From assembly GCA_049599735.1 (NCBI GenBank), contig JBMYOX010000003.1:1-64000 (forward strand): a stretch of 64,000 bases of DNA, in the 5' to 3' direction. This document shows positions 8,353 through 17,461 of the stretch, piece by piece. The position numbers and the translations under genes were made by a program. The notes below the pieces were generated by a model. That model had not been told where the DNA came from and made no database searches. It saw only the letters and a program-made list of their open reading frames with translations. The stretch comes from Pontibacterium sp049599735. GTDB taxonomy: Bacteria; Pseudomonadota; Gammaproteobacteria; Pseudomonadales; Balneatricaceae. Numbering within the stretch: the stretch's first letter is position 1; the number at the start of each line of letters is the position of its first letter.

Positions 8353-9756
8353 TTATCGACCCGGGAAGCCACCGCCACCCATGCCACCGCCCATGCCGCC
8401 ACCCATACCTGGTGGCAACATACCTTTCATGCTGCGCATCATTTTGCTCATACCACCTTTACCGCTCATCTTTTTCATCATTTTTGACATCTGTTTATGC
8501 TGCTTGATGAGACGGTTAATATCCTGAATCTGGGTACCGGAACCGGCGGCAATACGTTTTTTGCGGGAGCCGGTGATAATATCCGGGTGGCGGCGCTCTT
8601 TAGGTGTCATGGAGTTGATAATCGCCTCCATCTGACCCACGCCTTTTTCAGCGCCCGCCATTTGAGTGGCATTAGCCATCTGGCCCATGCCCGGCAGTTT
8701 ATCCAACATACCCATCATGCCGCCCATGTTTTTCATCTGCTGGATTTGTTCGCGGAAGTCTTCCAGATCAAAGCCTTTGCCTTTTTTGATTTTCCGGGCA
8801 AATTTTTCAGCTTTCGCCTTATCGATCTTCTGCTCAGCTTCCTCGATCAGAGAAAGCACATCACCCATACCCAAAATCCGGGACGCCACACGATCCGGAT
8901 GGAAAGGTTCCAGGGCTTCAACTTTTTCACCCACACCCAGGAACTTGATAGGCTTACCGGTAATATGACGCACCGACAGCGCTGCACCACCACGGGCATC
9001 ACCATCCGTTTTAGTCAGGATCACACCGGTCAGGGCTAACTCTTCGTTAAACGCTTTCGCAGTGTTCGCCGCATCCTGACCGGTCATGGCATCAACCACA
9101 AACAGGGTTTCAACCGGATTAATAGCACTGTGCAGACGTTTGATTTCGTCCATCATCGCGCCATCAACGTGCAAACGGCCTGCCGTATCCACCAGCAGCA
9201 CATCGTGATGCTGAATACGGGCATGCTGAATCGCCGCATTGGCAATAGCAACCGGGTCCTGATCCGCAGAAGACGGGAAAAACTCAACCTGTACTTCAGC
9301 TGCCAGGGTTTCAAGCTGCTTGATCGCGGCTGGCCGGTAAACATCCGCTGAAACGACCAATACCTTTTTCTTCTCGCGCTCACGCAGGAAACGCGCCAGC
9401 TTGGCAACCGAGGTGGTTTTACCCGCGCCCTGCAAACCGGCCATCATAACCACCGCAGGTGGCTGAGCAGCCAGGTTCAGGGCTTCGTTGGCCTCCCCCA
9501 TCACCTTAACCAGCTCTTCGTTTACAATTTTAACGAAAACCTGACCCGGCGACAGACTGCTGCTGACTTCCTGTCCAACAGCACGTTCTTTCACACTGTT
9601 TACAAATTCTTTAACAACCGGAAGCGCAACATCCGCCTCCAGCAGCGCCATACGCACTTCGCGCAGGGTGCCCTTAATATTGTCTTCAGTCAGCTTAGCC
9701 TGGCCCGTAACGGCCTTTAGCGTTTGCGTAAGTCGTTCCGTAAGATTCTCGAACAT
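8353..9756 (-). CDS. ffh: Signal recognition particle GTPase Ffh
   Basis: Binds signal sequences of nascent membrane proteins together with 4.5S RNA and delivers ribosomes to FtsY. Domains in order: N helical bundle (1-90); G domain with P-loop GLQGAGKT (107-114), DTAGR and TKTDGDARGG; and the methionine-rich M domain (about 320-467) with the RNA-binding GSRKKRIAAGSG motif. The tail ends in a glycine/methionine-rich segment. Normal length at 467. It is divergent from the plus-strand ypjD, an arrangement I recall from Pseudomonas. Confidence 0.98.
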   Translation of the reverse strand: MFENLTERLTQTLKAVTGQAKLTEDNIKGTLREVRMALLEADVALPVVKEFVNSVKERAVGQEVSSSLSPGQVFVKIVNEELVKVMGEANEALNLAAQPPAVVMMAGLQGAGKTTSVAKLARFLREREKKKVLVVSADVYRPAAIKQLETLAAEVQVEFFPSSADQDPVAIANAAIQHARIQHHDVLLVDTAGRLHVDGAMMDEIKRLHSAINPVETLFVVDAMTGQDAANTAKAFNEELALTGVILTKTDGDARGGAALSVRHITGKPIKFLGVGEKVEALEPFHPDRVASRILGMGDVLSLIEEAEQKIDKAKAEKFARKIKKGKGFDLEDFREQIQQMKNMGGMMGMLDKLPGMGQMANATQMAGAEKGVGQMEAIINSMTPKERRHPDIITGSRKKRIAAGSGTQIQDINRLIKQHKQMSKMMKKMSGKGGMSKMMRSMKGMLPPGMGGGMGGGMGGGGFPGR

Positions 9757-9983
9757 GCTCTGCCTCAGCGTTAAGATCCCGCATTCAGCCGGTTAAACGG
9801 CGAAAAATTATAAAAGCTGAAATATTTCAGACGGGACTTTCAAAAAATAGCGATGGTGGGAGATTATACAGCAGCAACCCTTAAGGCCACACCCCCATAT
9901 TTCATCCGACCGGCAATTATGACAAACTAGCCTGCGTGTCTGCACCACTCCCTAATAAGAGTGGTTTCTCTTTGTGCTTAATA

Positions 9984-9999
9984 CCTGCCCCGGGGCAGG
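9984..9999. promoter_or_regulatory. Perfect 16-base palindrome overlapping the ypjD ribosome site
   Basis: CCTGCCCCGGGGCAGG is a perfect palindrome whose last two bases form part of the AGGAGG ribosome-binding site (9997-10002) of the gene starting at 10009. In mRNA it could fold into a six-pair stem with a CCGG loop. A role in translation control is inference. Confidence 0.5.
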
Positions 10000-10008
10000 A
10001 GGAAAAGG

Positions 10009-10797
10009 ATGCTAATACTCTCCACGTTAATTGCGATTGCACTCTATGGCACCGCTACGTTTATGCAATGGCAGATTCTCCAGGGCCATCGCCGCCAGCC
10101 ACGAAAGGTCAACCAATGTTTAGGTCTGGCAGGATTTTCGGCCCACACGCTGGCGGTTTATCTGGTCTTACATCCACCTGAAGGCATTCACTTAGGCTTT
10201 TTGGCCATGGGCAGCCTGGTCTCCTGGCTGATTGTTGCGATTGTTTTACTCAGCAGCATCCGCCAGCCCATCGAAAACCTCTTTATTGGTGTACTGCCTA
10301 TCGCCATTGCCACTGTGCTTCTGGCCGGTTTTGTACCAGAGGACAGTGTGGCTAAAGCCTATGACGGCGGCCTGATAGCACATATCCTGCTCTCGGTGCT
10401 GGCCTACAGTGTGCTGACTGTCGCCGTGCTACAAGCCGTTTTGCTTTCACGGCAGCATTCAGCCTTAAAACATCATCATACGCGGGGCTTGGTGGCTTCA
10501 CTGCCGCCATTGCAAACCATGGATCGCCTGCTCTTTGAGATGCTCTGGTCAGGCCTTATCCTGCTAACTGCTGCCCTGGCAACCGGCTTTCTGTTTGTTG
10601 ATGATTTACTTGCCCAGCAAGTATTACATAAAACCGTGCTTTCACTGATCGCCTGGTTGCTCTATGCGACCCTGATTTGCGGGCGTTTATTCTTTGGCTG
10701 GCGCAGCCATACCGCAACCCGCTGGACCATCGGCGGTTTTGTCTTGCTGGCACTGGGATTTTTTGGCACAAAACTTGTGGTCGAGTGGATGATCTAA
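10009..10797 (+). CDS. ypjD: YpjD/CcsA-family inner membrane protein
   Basis: Integral membrane protein of the cytochrome c assembly (CcmC/CcsA-like) family. About eight hydrophobic segments are visible (roughly residues 1-20, 36-54, 62-84, 90-110, 121-145, 173-197, 210-231, 238-260). The family members in cytochrome c maturation handle heme, but the function of YpjD itself is not settled, so a heme role here is not claimed. Good ribosome site (AGGAGG) 6 bases before the ATG. It lies divergent from ffh and upstream of a corB-like gene. Confidence 0.85.
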   Translation: MLILSTLIAIALYGTATFMQWQILQGHRRQPRKVNQCLGLAGFSAHTLAVYLVLHPPEGIHLGFLAMGSLVSWLIVAIVLLSSIRQPIENLFIGVLPIAIATVLLAGFVPEDSVAKAYDGGLIAHILLSVLAYSVLTVAVLQAVLLSRQHSALKHHHTRGLVASLPPLQTMDRLLFEMLWSGLILLTAALATGFLFVDDLLAQQVLHKTVLSLIAWLLYATLICGRLFFGWRSHTATRWTIGGFVLLALGFFGTKLVVEWMI

Positions 10798-10913
10798 GCA
10801 AATAAAGATGAATAGGGCCGGCACCTGAGGTGCCGATCCCTATTCGCCACTTGACAGTCCAGGCAGGGCATCTGACAATAACCGCCCTATTCTATACGAC
10901 AGGTTTTTCAGTC

Positions 10914-12191
10914 TTGGAAGACGCATCGATAAGTCTCTTATCCGGCATTCTCTGCTTTCTTATTTTATGCTCCGCTTTTTTCTCCAGCTCCGAAACGGGC
11001 ATGATGTCACTCAACCGTTACCGGCTGAAGCATCTGGTTAAGAAAAAGCATCCTGGGGCCAAACGCGCCAGCAAACTTTTGGAGCGCCCGGACAGACTGA
11101 TTGGCGTTATCCTGATCGGCAATAACTTCGTCAACATTCTGGCCTCCGCCATTGCAACGGTTATTGCTGTACGCCTCTGGGGCGATGCTGGTATTGCCAT
11201 TGCCACGGCCGGACTAACCCTCGTTATACTGATTTTTGCCGAAGTCTCACCCAAAACCCTGGCTGCCCTGCATCCTGAAAAAATAGCCTTTCCTGCAGCC
11301 TATCTGCTGCGCCCGCTGTTGTTTCTTATTTATCCGCTGGTCTGGGCAGTTAATGGCATTACTAATAATTTTCTGCGCCTGTTTGGAATTAACCTTAACA
11401 ACAATGACAATCACAATATCAGCACGGAAGAACTGCGTACGCTGGTAAATGAAGCGGGTGCCCTGCTGCCCCATCGCAATCAGTCCATGTTGCTGGGTGT
11501 GCTGGAGCTATCCGAAGTCACCGTTAACGACATTATGGTGCCCCGCAACGATGTTATTGGTATCGATCTGGATTACGACATTGATACGATTATTCAGCAA
11601 CTGAGCACCACCAGTCATACCCGGCTGCCCGTCTACCGGGGTGAACTGAACAAGGTGGTTGGTATGCTGCATATGAGAAATCTGGCACAGGTTTTTCACC
11701 AGGGTACTATATCCAAGGCCGCCATTTTGCAGGTCATTTCTGAGCCTTACTTTATCCCTGAGAGTACCCCCCTGCAGACTCAGTTGCTGCACTTTCAGAA
11801 GCAGGGCCGCAGAATTGGGCTGGTTGTGGATGAGTATGGTGATGTCGAAGGCATTGTCACCCTGGAAGATATTCTGGAAGAGATTGTAGGTGAGTTATCC
11901 AATGACAGCCGCGAAGAAAGCCAGGACATTCACCCTCAGGAAGATGGCAGCTACTTTATTGATGGCACCGCCTATATTCGTGAGGTCAACAAAGCCCTCA
12001 ACTGGGAGCTACCCACAGACGGGCCAAAAACCATTAACGGCCTGATTACCGAAACACTGGAATCCATTCCGGACGCCAATGTCTGTATGAAACTCGGCCA
12101 TTATCAGCTGGAAACCCTGCATATCAGCGATAACCTGATCAAGACCATCCGTATTATCGCCAACGGACAGCCTGAGCAGGATGAAGATTAA
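10914..12191 (+). CDS. corB: CNNM/CorB-family magnesium transport or efflux protein
   Basis: Inner membrane protein of the HlyC/CorC (CNNM) family linked to Mg2+/Co2+ homeostasis. It has an N-terminal DUF21 membrane domain (SSSETGMMSLNRYRLKHL and IGNNFVNILASA are typical; about four helices, residues 1-160), a CBS-domain pair (about 190-310, DIMVPRNDVIGIDLD) and a C-terminal CorC/HlyC domain (LVVDEYGDVEGIVTLEDILEEIVGE then DGSYFIDGTAYIREVN). By comparison with E. coli CorB (YfjD) the start is probably the TTG at 10914, though its ribosome site is weak; the frame is open back to 10830. About 425 residues. Confidence 0.88.
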   Translation: MEDASISLLSGILCFLILCSAFFSSSETGMMSLNRYRLKHLVKKKHPGAKRASKLLERPDRLIGVILIGNNFVNILASAIATVIAVRLWGDAGIAIATAGLTLVILIFAEVSPKTLAALHPEKIAFPAAYLLRPLLFLIYPLVWAVNGITNNFLRLFGINLNNNDNHNISTEELRTLVNEAGALLPHRNQSMLLGVLELSEVTVNDIMVPRNDVIGIDLDYDIDTIIQQLSTTSHTRLPVYRGELNKVVGMLHMRNLAQVFHQGTISKAAILQVISEPYFIPESTPLQTQLLHFQKQGRRIGLVVDEYGDVEGIVTLEDILEEIVGELSNDSREESQDIHPQEDGSYFIDGTAYIREVNKALNWELPTDGPKTINGLITETLESIPDANVCMKLGHYQLETLHISDNLIKTIRIIANGQPEQDED

Positions 12192-12238
12192 ACTGAGCTT
12201 TTAAACGATTTCAGTCGCAGGGAAAATCACCCGGCGAC

Positions 12239-12547
12239 TTAGCTGTCAGCCGCCAGCTTTTGCTCAACACTCTGCAATTTATCGGCCATGGTCTGCTTGC
12301 GATCCGTACGAGTCCCCACCCGTATGGATGTACTGACACGGGGAGCGCCCATCTCATGCACCACTTCATGACAGCGTTTAACTGCTGCAAACACCTGATC
12401 CCACTCACCTTCAATGTCCGTACCATAAGCGTGCATCTTATACGTTAAACCCGCTTCGTCCAGCACTCGCTGACAAGCGGCGATATACTCAGATACGGAT
12501 ACACCCACACCCAGCGGAATCACACAAAGGTCGATCATCACATTCAT
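12239..12547 (-). CDS. MTH1187/YqgV-family thiamine-binding-type protein
   Basis: Small cytoplasmic protein of the DUF77 (PF01910) family, ferredoxin-like fold, some members of which bind thiamine or hydroxymethylpyrimidine. Seen: MNVMIDLCVIPLGVGVSVSEY at the N-terminus, YGTDIEGEWDQVF and the tail motif RVSTSIRVGTRTD. About 102 residues from the ATG at 12547. An upstream ATG at 12568 overlaps the DUF1289 gene and is less likely. No riboswitch is seen. The exact ligand here is unknown. Confidence 0.85.
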   Translation of the reverse strand: MNVMIDLCVIPLGVGVSVSEYIAACQRVLDEAGLTYKMHAYGTDIEGEWDQVFAAVKRCHEVVHEMGAPRVSTSIRVGTRTDRKQTMADKLQSVEQKLAADS

Positions 12548-12561
12548 ATCAGAGTTCCCGC

Positions 12562-12750
12562 TTAGCAAATTTCGCCTTTTTCCCGGCGCACAATTTTTTT
12601 CCAGGTTTCACGCTTTTGCTCATCCGTCATGACACCCCATTCACCAATTTCAATACCGTGGCGGTGACAGGCGATGCAAATATCGTTATCCCCTAACGAG
12701 CAGACCCCCACACAAGGGCTAGGCACGGGTTTAGGCTTTGTTGTTATCAC
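12562..12750 (-). CDS. DUF1289 domain small cysteine protein
   Basis: 62 residues with the four-cysteine pattern PCVGVCSLGDNDICIACHR characteristic of DUF1289, followed by the W-containing EIGEWGVMTDEQKRETW block. The cysteines may bind a metal or Fe-S cluster, but the function is unknown. It overlaps the end of the upstream carbonic anhydrase-like gene by four bases, so the two are translationally coupled. Confidence 0.87.
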   Translation of the reverse strand: MITTKPKPVPSPCVGVCSLGDNDICIACHRHGIEIGEWGVMTDEQKRETWKKIVRREKGEIC

Positions 12751-13274
12751 AATGACTGAACCTTCAATTTATTTAAAAAAAGACGCATATTTTCAACATA
12801 ATGTGCCGCATTGGCTTCCAGACCTTTGACCTGCTCATCACTCAGCAGTCGTTTTACCTTGGCAGGCGCACCCACCACCAGTGAATAATCCGGTATTTCC
12901 ATACCTTCAGGCACCAGGGCTTTAGCACCAACCAGGCAGCCTTTGCCAATTTTAGCGCCATTAAGCACCACCGCTCCGATACCGATCAGGGAGCCATCGC
13001 CAACCGTACAGCCATGCAACATGGCTTGGTGGCCCACCGTTACATTTCGCCCGATGGTCAGGGAAAATCCGGGATCAGTATGTAACACCGCACCATCCTG
13101 AATATTCGTGCCCTCACCAATAATTATCGGGTCGTTATCACCCCGGATCACCACGTTAAACCAGATACTGGTTTTATCTTGCAACTCCACATTGCCAATC
13201 ACAGTCGCATTGTCTGCGATAAAGTGCTCATCACCGGTTAAGCGGACCTGCTGTCCTGCCAGACTATAAATCAT
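12747..13274 (-). CDS. Gamma-carbonic anhydrase-family protein (YrdA type)
   Basis: Left-handed beta-helix hexapeptide protein. Histidines that would ligate the metal are visible in AVLHTDPG and VGHQAMLHGC. The repeated (I/V)G-x(4) hexapeptides run from about residue 20 to 150. 175 residues from the ATG at 13274, which has AGGAAA just upstream. Members of this family may be carbonic anhydrases or acyl/transferase-like proteins; activity cannot be read from sequence. It is coupled to the DUF1289 gene. Confidence 0.9.
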   Translation of the reverse strand: MIYSLAGQQVRLTGDEHFIADNATVIGNVELQDKTSIWFNVVIRGDNDPIIIGEGTNIQDGAVLHTDPGFSLTIGRNVTVGHQAMLHGCTVGDGSLIGIGAVVLNGAKIGKGCLVGAKALVPEGMEIPDYSLVVGAPAKVKRLLSDEQVKGLEANAAHYVENMRLFLNKLKVQSL

Positions 13275-13359
13275 AAAGGTTTCCTGCCTGTTTTCGGATT
13301 GATACCGGGCCTGCCACTCCTCTGACAACAGCATCAATCGACCGTTCTTTTTTGTTTGT

Positions 13360-13947
13360 TTAAGCGTGTTCGGGCCGGGGTTTCATGGGGATATTTGCAT
13401 CAAAACCCACGTTCAGCAGCTCAACCAGCATATAAGCGGTCAGACCCCATATCAGGTAACCCTCATACTGCCAGGCAGGCACAAAATGGGTTTTGTTTTT
13501 AAAGCGAATGGCATCCGTATGGTGCCGCCGGTCTTCCATAAAAAAGCTGACCGGCACCCTGAAAATAGCGTCCAGCTCGTGGGGGTTTGCCACCAGTTCG
13601 ACTGAGTCAGGCACAATGCCCACCCAGGGTGTTACTTGCAACCGGTGTTTAGACATCACCTGCCCCATCGGCCCGATAATATCCACCAGCTCAGGGGACA
13701 ACCCGATTTCTTCCTCGGCTTCGCGCAGTGCGGTATATAGCAAATCCGGGTCGGTCTGGTCATGTTTACCACCGGGGAAAGCCACCTCTCCCCCGTGACT
13801 GGATAGGTTTTTCGCCCGCCGGGTCAGAATCACCTCAGGATCATAAGGGTGATCCGTCAGGGCAATCAAAACGCTGGCCTGGGGCTGATCAGAAACAAAC
13901 TGGCGGGGCGCGTAAGTGTCTAAGCGTTGTCTGAGCTTGTTTAGCAT
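13360..13947 (-). CDS. Nudix hydrolase, CoA pyrophosphatase type (NudL-like)
   Basis: 195 residues. The Nudix box lies in GGKHDQTDPDLLYTALREAE followed by EEIGL, with Asp at the position usually Glu, as I recall for the NudL/CoA pyrophosphatase subgroup. The PNVELT-like block upstream (LIALTDHPYDPEVILTRRAK) also fits. Such enzymes split coenzyme A into 3',5'-ADP and phosphopantetheine. It is divergent from the second Nudix gene at 14040. Confidence 0.88.
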   Translation of the reverse strand: MLNKLRQRLDTYAPRQFVSDQPQASVLIALTDHPYDPEVILTRRAKNLSSHGGEVAFPGGKHDQTDPDLLYTALREAEEEIGLSPELVDIIGPMGQVMSKHRLQVTPWVGIVPDSVELVANPHELDAIFRVPVSFFMEDRRHHTDAIRFKNKTHFVPAWQYEGYLIWGLTAYMLVELLNVGFDANIPMKPRPEHA

Positions 13948-14039
13948 AAATTCTCAAATTCAGGATAGATCCCACCATAATACCCTTGCCGCTGCCTGTC
14001 TGCCCACTTTAAAATGAAACCTCTTTTGCAGCAGGATAA

Positions 14040-14588
14040 ATGATGAATTTCTGTAGCCACTGCGGCAGTGCCGTCCGTACCGCCATCCCTGAAGGCGACA
14101 ACCGCCCGCGCCATATCTGTATCCGCTGTGATCAGATTCATTATCAGAATCCACGCATTATCGCAGGCTGCCTGCCGGTTTATGAAGACAAAGTACTGCT
14201 GTGCAGACGTGCAATCGAACCCCGCCTGGGTTACTGGACCCTACCGGCTGGTTTTATGGAAAATGGCGAATCCACCGAACAGGCAGCCCTGCGCGAGACG
14301 TACGAGGAAGCTTATGCCGAAGTAGAAATTCAAAGCCTTTATACCGTCACCTCCATTCTGCACGTTAATCAGGTTCAGATGTTTTATCTGGCTAAAATGC
14401 ACAAACCTGAATACGCCATCAGCAGTGAATCACTGGAGGTTGAGTTATTTTCAGAACAGGATATACCCTGGGATGAACTGGCTTTTCAGACCATACGTAA
14501 CGCACTGGAATTATATTTTGCAGACCGGAAAACGGGGCGGTTTCCACTACGGCATATTGAGCTAAACGGCCCCCGCAAACCGACATAG
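14040..14588 (+). CDS. Nudix hydrolase with N-terminal zinc ribbon
   Basis: 182 residues. A CxxC...CxxC zinc ribbon (FCSHCGS and ICIRCDQ, about residues 4-32) precedes a complete Nudix box, GFMENGESTEQAALRETYEE plus A. The layout resembles NADH pyrophosphatase (NudC) but the protein is shorter, and it matches many uncharacterised 'zinc ribbon Nudix' proteins. The substrate is probably a dinucleotide or nucleoside diphosphate derivative; this is not certain. Two adjacent ATGs (14040 and 14043) are both possible starts. Confidence 0.88.
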   Translation: MMNFCSHCGSAVRTAIPEGDNRPRHICIRCDQIHYQNPRIIAGCLPVYEDKVLLCRRAIEPRLGYWTLPAGFMENGESTEQAALRETYEEAYAEVEIQSLYTVTSILHVNQVQMFYLAKMHKPEYAISSESLEVELFSEQDIPWDELAFQTIRNALELYFADRKTGRFPLRHIELNGPRKPT

Positions 14589-14603
14589 ACATGTATCCGG
14601 CCT

Positions 14604-14915
14604 TCAGATATCTGCCAACTGCCATACATCATAAGCCACTTCCTCAAAAGGATGGGCTTGTTTAAGCACAACAACCGCCTGGTGGATCAATGCATCTTCA
14701 CAGACCATCTCCACCTTCCATTCAGGTAAAAATTCCACCACATCCTGCGCTCCGATATGAGGATGACTGCCCGCCAGAGGCCTGAACTGGCCCTGCCCCA
14801 GAGTTTGCCAGCAACAGCTATCATAATTACCGATACGGCCAACACCCAGATCAAAAAGCGCCTGCTTTACAGCATCCCGGTTTTCATCGGGCACAAAAAA
14901 ACTGAGTTTATACAT
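14604..14915 (-). CDS. NIF3/YqfO-like small domain protein
   Basis: 103 residues resembling the inserted PII-like domain of NIF3 (YqfO): MYKLSFFVPDENRDAVKQAL, GRIGNYDSCCWQTLGQGQFRP and the tail AHPFEEVAYDVW. Many gammaproteobacteria carry this domain alone. Function is unknown; a PII-like ligand-binding role is speculation. It lies 25 bases downstream of the hydrogenase protease on the same strand, so read-through is possible but the link may be accidental. Confidence 0.85.
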   Translation of the reverse strand: MYKLSFFVPDENRDAVKQALFDLGVGRIGNYDSCCWQTLGQGQFRPLAGSHPHIGAQDVVEFLPEWKVEMVCEDALIHQAVVVLKQAHPFEEVAYDVWQLADI

Positions 14916-14940
14916 AAAGATTAACCTCGGAGAAATTGAT

Positions 14941-15393
14941 CTAAGACTGTAGCAACAGAAGGATCTGTTGCTTACTTTGTTCCACCGCTCTGAATAAATC
15001 GGCAGTTAAAGGCTGCATCGGCGCCAGAGTGCCTAACTGCGCCAGCATCAGCGTTATCGGAGGTAAGTTAAGCCGACAGGCACGGCCAAGCAGCAGTGTA
15101 TCCACAATACCCAGATGATGAGAGGAAAACACCGGCTCAGCAACGGCATCAAGCAATTCATCGCCTGACAGCCGAATCAAACTGCCCGGCTTTTGACCGG
15201 TATCACAGGCATCCACCAGCAGTATCTGATCAGCCCCCTGCAGGTAATGCAGCAAAGAGACACCCGGGCGATCCAGGGCCAGCAACTCCACAGACTCAGG
15301 CAGATCTTCCTGCTGCAACTGCTCAATCACCTGCCAGCCAAACCGGTCATCAGCCTGAGGGGAACCTAAGCCTATAATACGCCAGCGACTCAA
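14941..15393 (-). CDS. [NiFe]-hydrogenase maturation endopeptidase
   Basis: 150-residue protein of the HycI/HoxW/HyaD peptidase family. It has the N-terminal IGLGSPQADDRFG motif with the acidic nickel-sensing residue, and the LLALDRPGVSLL and VDACDTGQ segments with the second conserved Asp. It should remove the C-terminal tail of the adjacent large subunit after nickel insertion. The start is a TTG overlapping the stop of the large-subunit gene (TTGA), which couples their translation. Last gene of the hydrogenase cassette. Confidence 0.87.
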   Translation of the reverse strand: MSRWRIIGLGSPQADDRFGWQVIEQLQQEDLPESVELLALDRPGVSLLHYLQGADQILLVDACDTGQKPGSLIRLSGDELLDAVAEPVFSSHHLGIVDTLLLGRACRLNLPPITLMLAQLGTLAPMQPLTADLFRAVEQSKQQILLLLQS

Positions 15394-16682
15394 TGGCGCA
15401 CCGTCGTCAGCTTGATAAAATGAGTGGCACAGGAGATACAGGGATCATAGTTACGCACCACTTTTTCACAGTGAAGCCGCAACTCATCATCCGAATGCTG
15501 TAACCCAAAACAGGTCAGGGAATGCTTCAAATCTTCCTCAATACGCGCCTGGTTCTGACTGGTTGGCGGCACAATTTTAGCGTTTGTAATCAGGCCCTGG
15601 GCATCCACCTCATAACGATGCCAGAGCAGGCCACGGGGTGCCTCACTCCAGCCACAACCCGTACCTGCTTTTGGCTCAACCAATACAGAAGGCGCGTCAG
15701 GTTCGCGATAGGCACTAAGCATCACTATTGCTTCTCTTAAAGCAAAACAGACTTCCAGCCCCCGGGCCAGCATACTGTCGAACATATTAGCGCTGGGAAA
15801 ACGTTTAGCATAAGGTGCAAACTGCCGGGCATTCGCACCGCTTAACTGCGCATGATTAAGATTAAGCCGCGCCAGAGGCCCCACCAGATAAGGTTTACCC
15901 TCTAAATGACTCCATAAAGCCGTCGAATGAGGTGCATGACTTTCAGTAAAATAACGTTCATATTGCTCCGGCTGAAGCCTGAGCCCGCCAGAAGTTTTTA
16001 AATAACCATTTTCGATGGCATAAACCGTTGAACCCAGCGCAACCGATTGAAAGTCCTGTTTATCCTGAGGCAACTCAAGCTGAGCCAGCCAATCCACCAT
16101 CGCTTCGGCTTCAGGCAAGGCACGTTCCAGTTTCCCCAGCAGACTTTCCACAGCAGACAATGCCGGGGCTTTGTAAAAGCCGCCCACTTTCACACCAATC
16201 GGATGTACTGAGCGTGCGCCCAGCAGATGCATCAGCTCATTGCCCAGCCCCTGTAAATCCAGCCCCCGCTTCACTTCATGGGGATATTCCTTTGCCATCG
16301 CAATACCACTGTCAAAACCAAAAAAATCCGGTATGGCCAGCAGATGGATATGCAACGCATGGCTTTCAATCCATTCACCAATATAAAGCAATCGGCGCAT
16401 CTCTCTGACCCATTGCCCCGGGTCGACCTCAAAAGCAGATTCCAGCGCATTCACCGCACTGACCTGATAAGCCACCGGACAAATACCACAAATACGCGCC
16501 ACTATATCCGGCACTTCCGTATAACTGCGACCTTCCAGAAATTTCTCAAAAAAACGCGGGGGTTCATAAATACTGAACTGTAGCTGTTCAATCCGGTTGT
16601 CCCTGATCTCCAGATGAAGCGCACCTTCGCCTTCCACGCGGGCCAGAATAGGCACTTTGATTGAAACATTACGCTTAGTCAT
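15390..16682 (-). CDS. Group 3b [NiFe] hydrogenase large (alpha) subunit
   Basis: Carries the Ni-Fe(CN)2CO active site. The four ligand cysteines are present: L1 motif RICGICP (C65, C68 from the chosen start) and L2 motif DPCISCATH (C415, C418; H421 follows). Nine residues (FIKLTTVRH) remain after that His, the tail expected to be cut by the neighbouring protease. About 430 residues matches the 428 of Pyrococcus HydA, as I recall. I place the start at the second ATG (16682) because GGGGGAGG lies six bases before it. It overlaps the small-subunit gene by 8 bases. Confidence 0.93.
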   Translation of the reverse strand: MTKRNVSIKVPILARVEGEGALHLEIRDNRIEQLQFSIYEPPRFFEKFLEGRSYTEVPDIVARICGICPVAYQVSAVNALESAFEVDPGQWVREMRRLLYIGEWIESHALHIHLLAIPDFFGFDSGIAMAKEYPHEVKRGLDLQGLGNELMHLLGARSVHPIGVKVGGFYKAPALSAVESLLGKLERALPEAEAMVDWLAQLELPQDKQDFQSVALGSTVYAIENGYLKTSGGLRLQPEQYERYFTESHAPHSTALWSHLEGKPYLVGPLARLNLNHAQLSGANARQFAPYAKRFPSANMFDSMLARGLEVCFALREAIVMLSAYREPDAPSVLVEPKAGTGCGWSEAPRGLLWHRYEVDAQGLITNAKIVPPTSQNQARIEEDLKHSLTCFGLQHSDDELRLHCEKVVRNYDPCISCATHFIKLTTVRH

Positions 16683-17460
16683 GCTCATCCTCCCCCGCTA
16701 TTGTTACAACCCCGAGGCCGGGTGCTGCCGGGTGAATCAAATGTAATTTTCGCCTCACCTGTTCAGGCAGCAACCCCAGCCCTGTAAAACAGCGGGCCAG
16801 CCCCCGGGCATTCGTATTTTCTGCCGGGCCATAACAGCCATAACAATCACGCCCAAAACGCGGGCAAAGCGCACCACAACCTGTACGGGTAACAGGCCCC
16901 ATACAAGGTTTACCCTGAGTCACCAACGTGCAGACAATTTGTTGACGTTTACATTCCAGGCAAAGCTTATCGGTCTCATCACGGGGCACAACACCCGCCA
17001 GCAGGCTAGCCACAACCGCTTTGATCTGTTCGCTGTTTATAGGACAGCCCCAGAGTTCAAAATCGACTTTGACATAAGCCGATATGGGCTTTGATTCAGG
17101 AAGACTGTCGATATAGTCAGGCTGTGCATAAATAAGCGCAGGCCACTGCTCCCGGTCGGCCGCGAGGTTTTTCAGCGCCTGTATACCACCGGATGTGGCA
17201 CAAGCACCGATTGTCACCAGATACTGGCTGTTCGCTCTCACCATTTTTATACGTTCAGCATCATGGGCGGTCACGATACTGCCTTCAACAAACGCAATAT
17301 CAACCCGGCGCGCTTCGGCTACCGGCCCTGCCTCTGGAAAATGCACCAACGCCACCTGCTCGGCCAACTCCAGTAAACCGGCACCCATATTCAAAAAGGC
17401 CAGCTGGCAACCATCACAGGAACTGAACTTATGCACCGCTACTAAAGGTTTGTTACTCAT
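16675..17460 (-). CDS. Group 3b [NiFe] hydrogenase small (delta) subunit
   Basis: Electron-transfer subunit of the NuoB/20 kDa family. The proximal cluster cysteines begin with SSCDGCQ near residue 15, then GACATSGG, and later pairs in CLECKR, GKPCMGPVTRTGCG and CPRFGRDCYGC provide ligands for additional 4Fe-4S clusters. About 261 residues, the size of HydD in the NADP-dependent hydrogenases. No twin-arginine signal is present, so the enzyme is cytoplasmic. The ATG at 17460 follows the flavin-subunit stop by one base. Confidence 0.92.
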   Translation of the reverse strand: MSNKPLVAVHKFSSCDGCQLAFLNMGAGLLELAEQVALVHFPEAGPVAEARRVDIAFVEGSIVTAHDAERIKMVRANSQYLVTIGACATSGGIQALKNLAADREQWPALIYAQPDYIDSLPESKPISAYVKVDFELWGCPINSEQIKAVVASLLAGVVPRDETDKLCLECKRQQIVCTLVTQGKPCMGPVTRTGCGALCPRFGRDCYGCYGPAENTNARGLARCFTGLGLLPEQVRRKLHLIHPAAPGLGVVTIAGEDEHD

Positions 17461-17461
17461 C

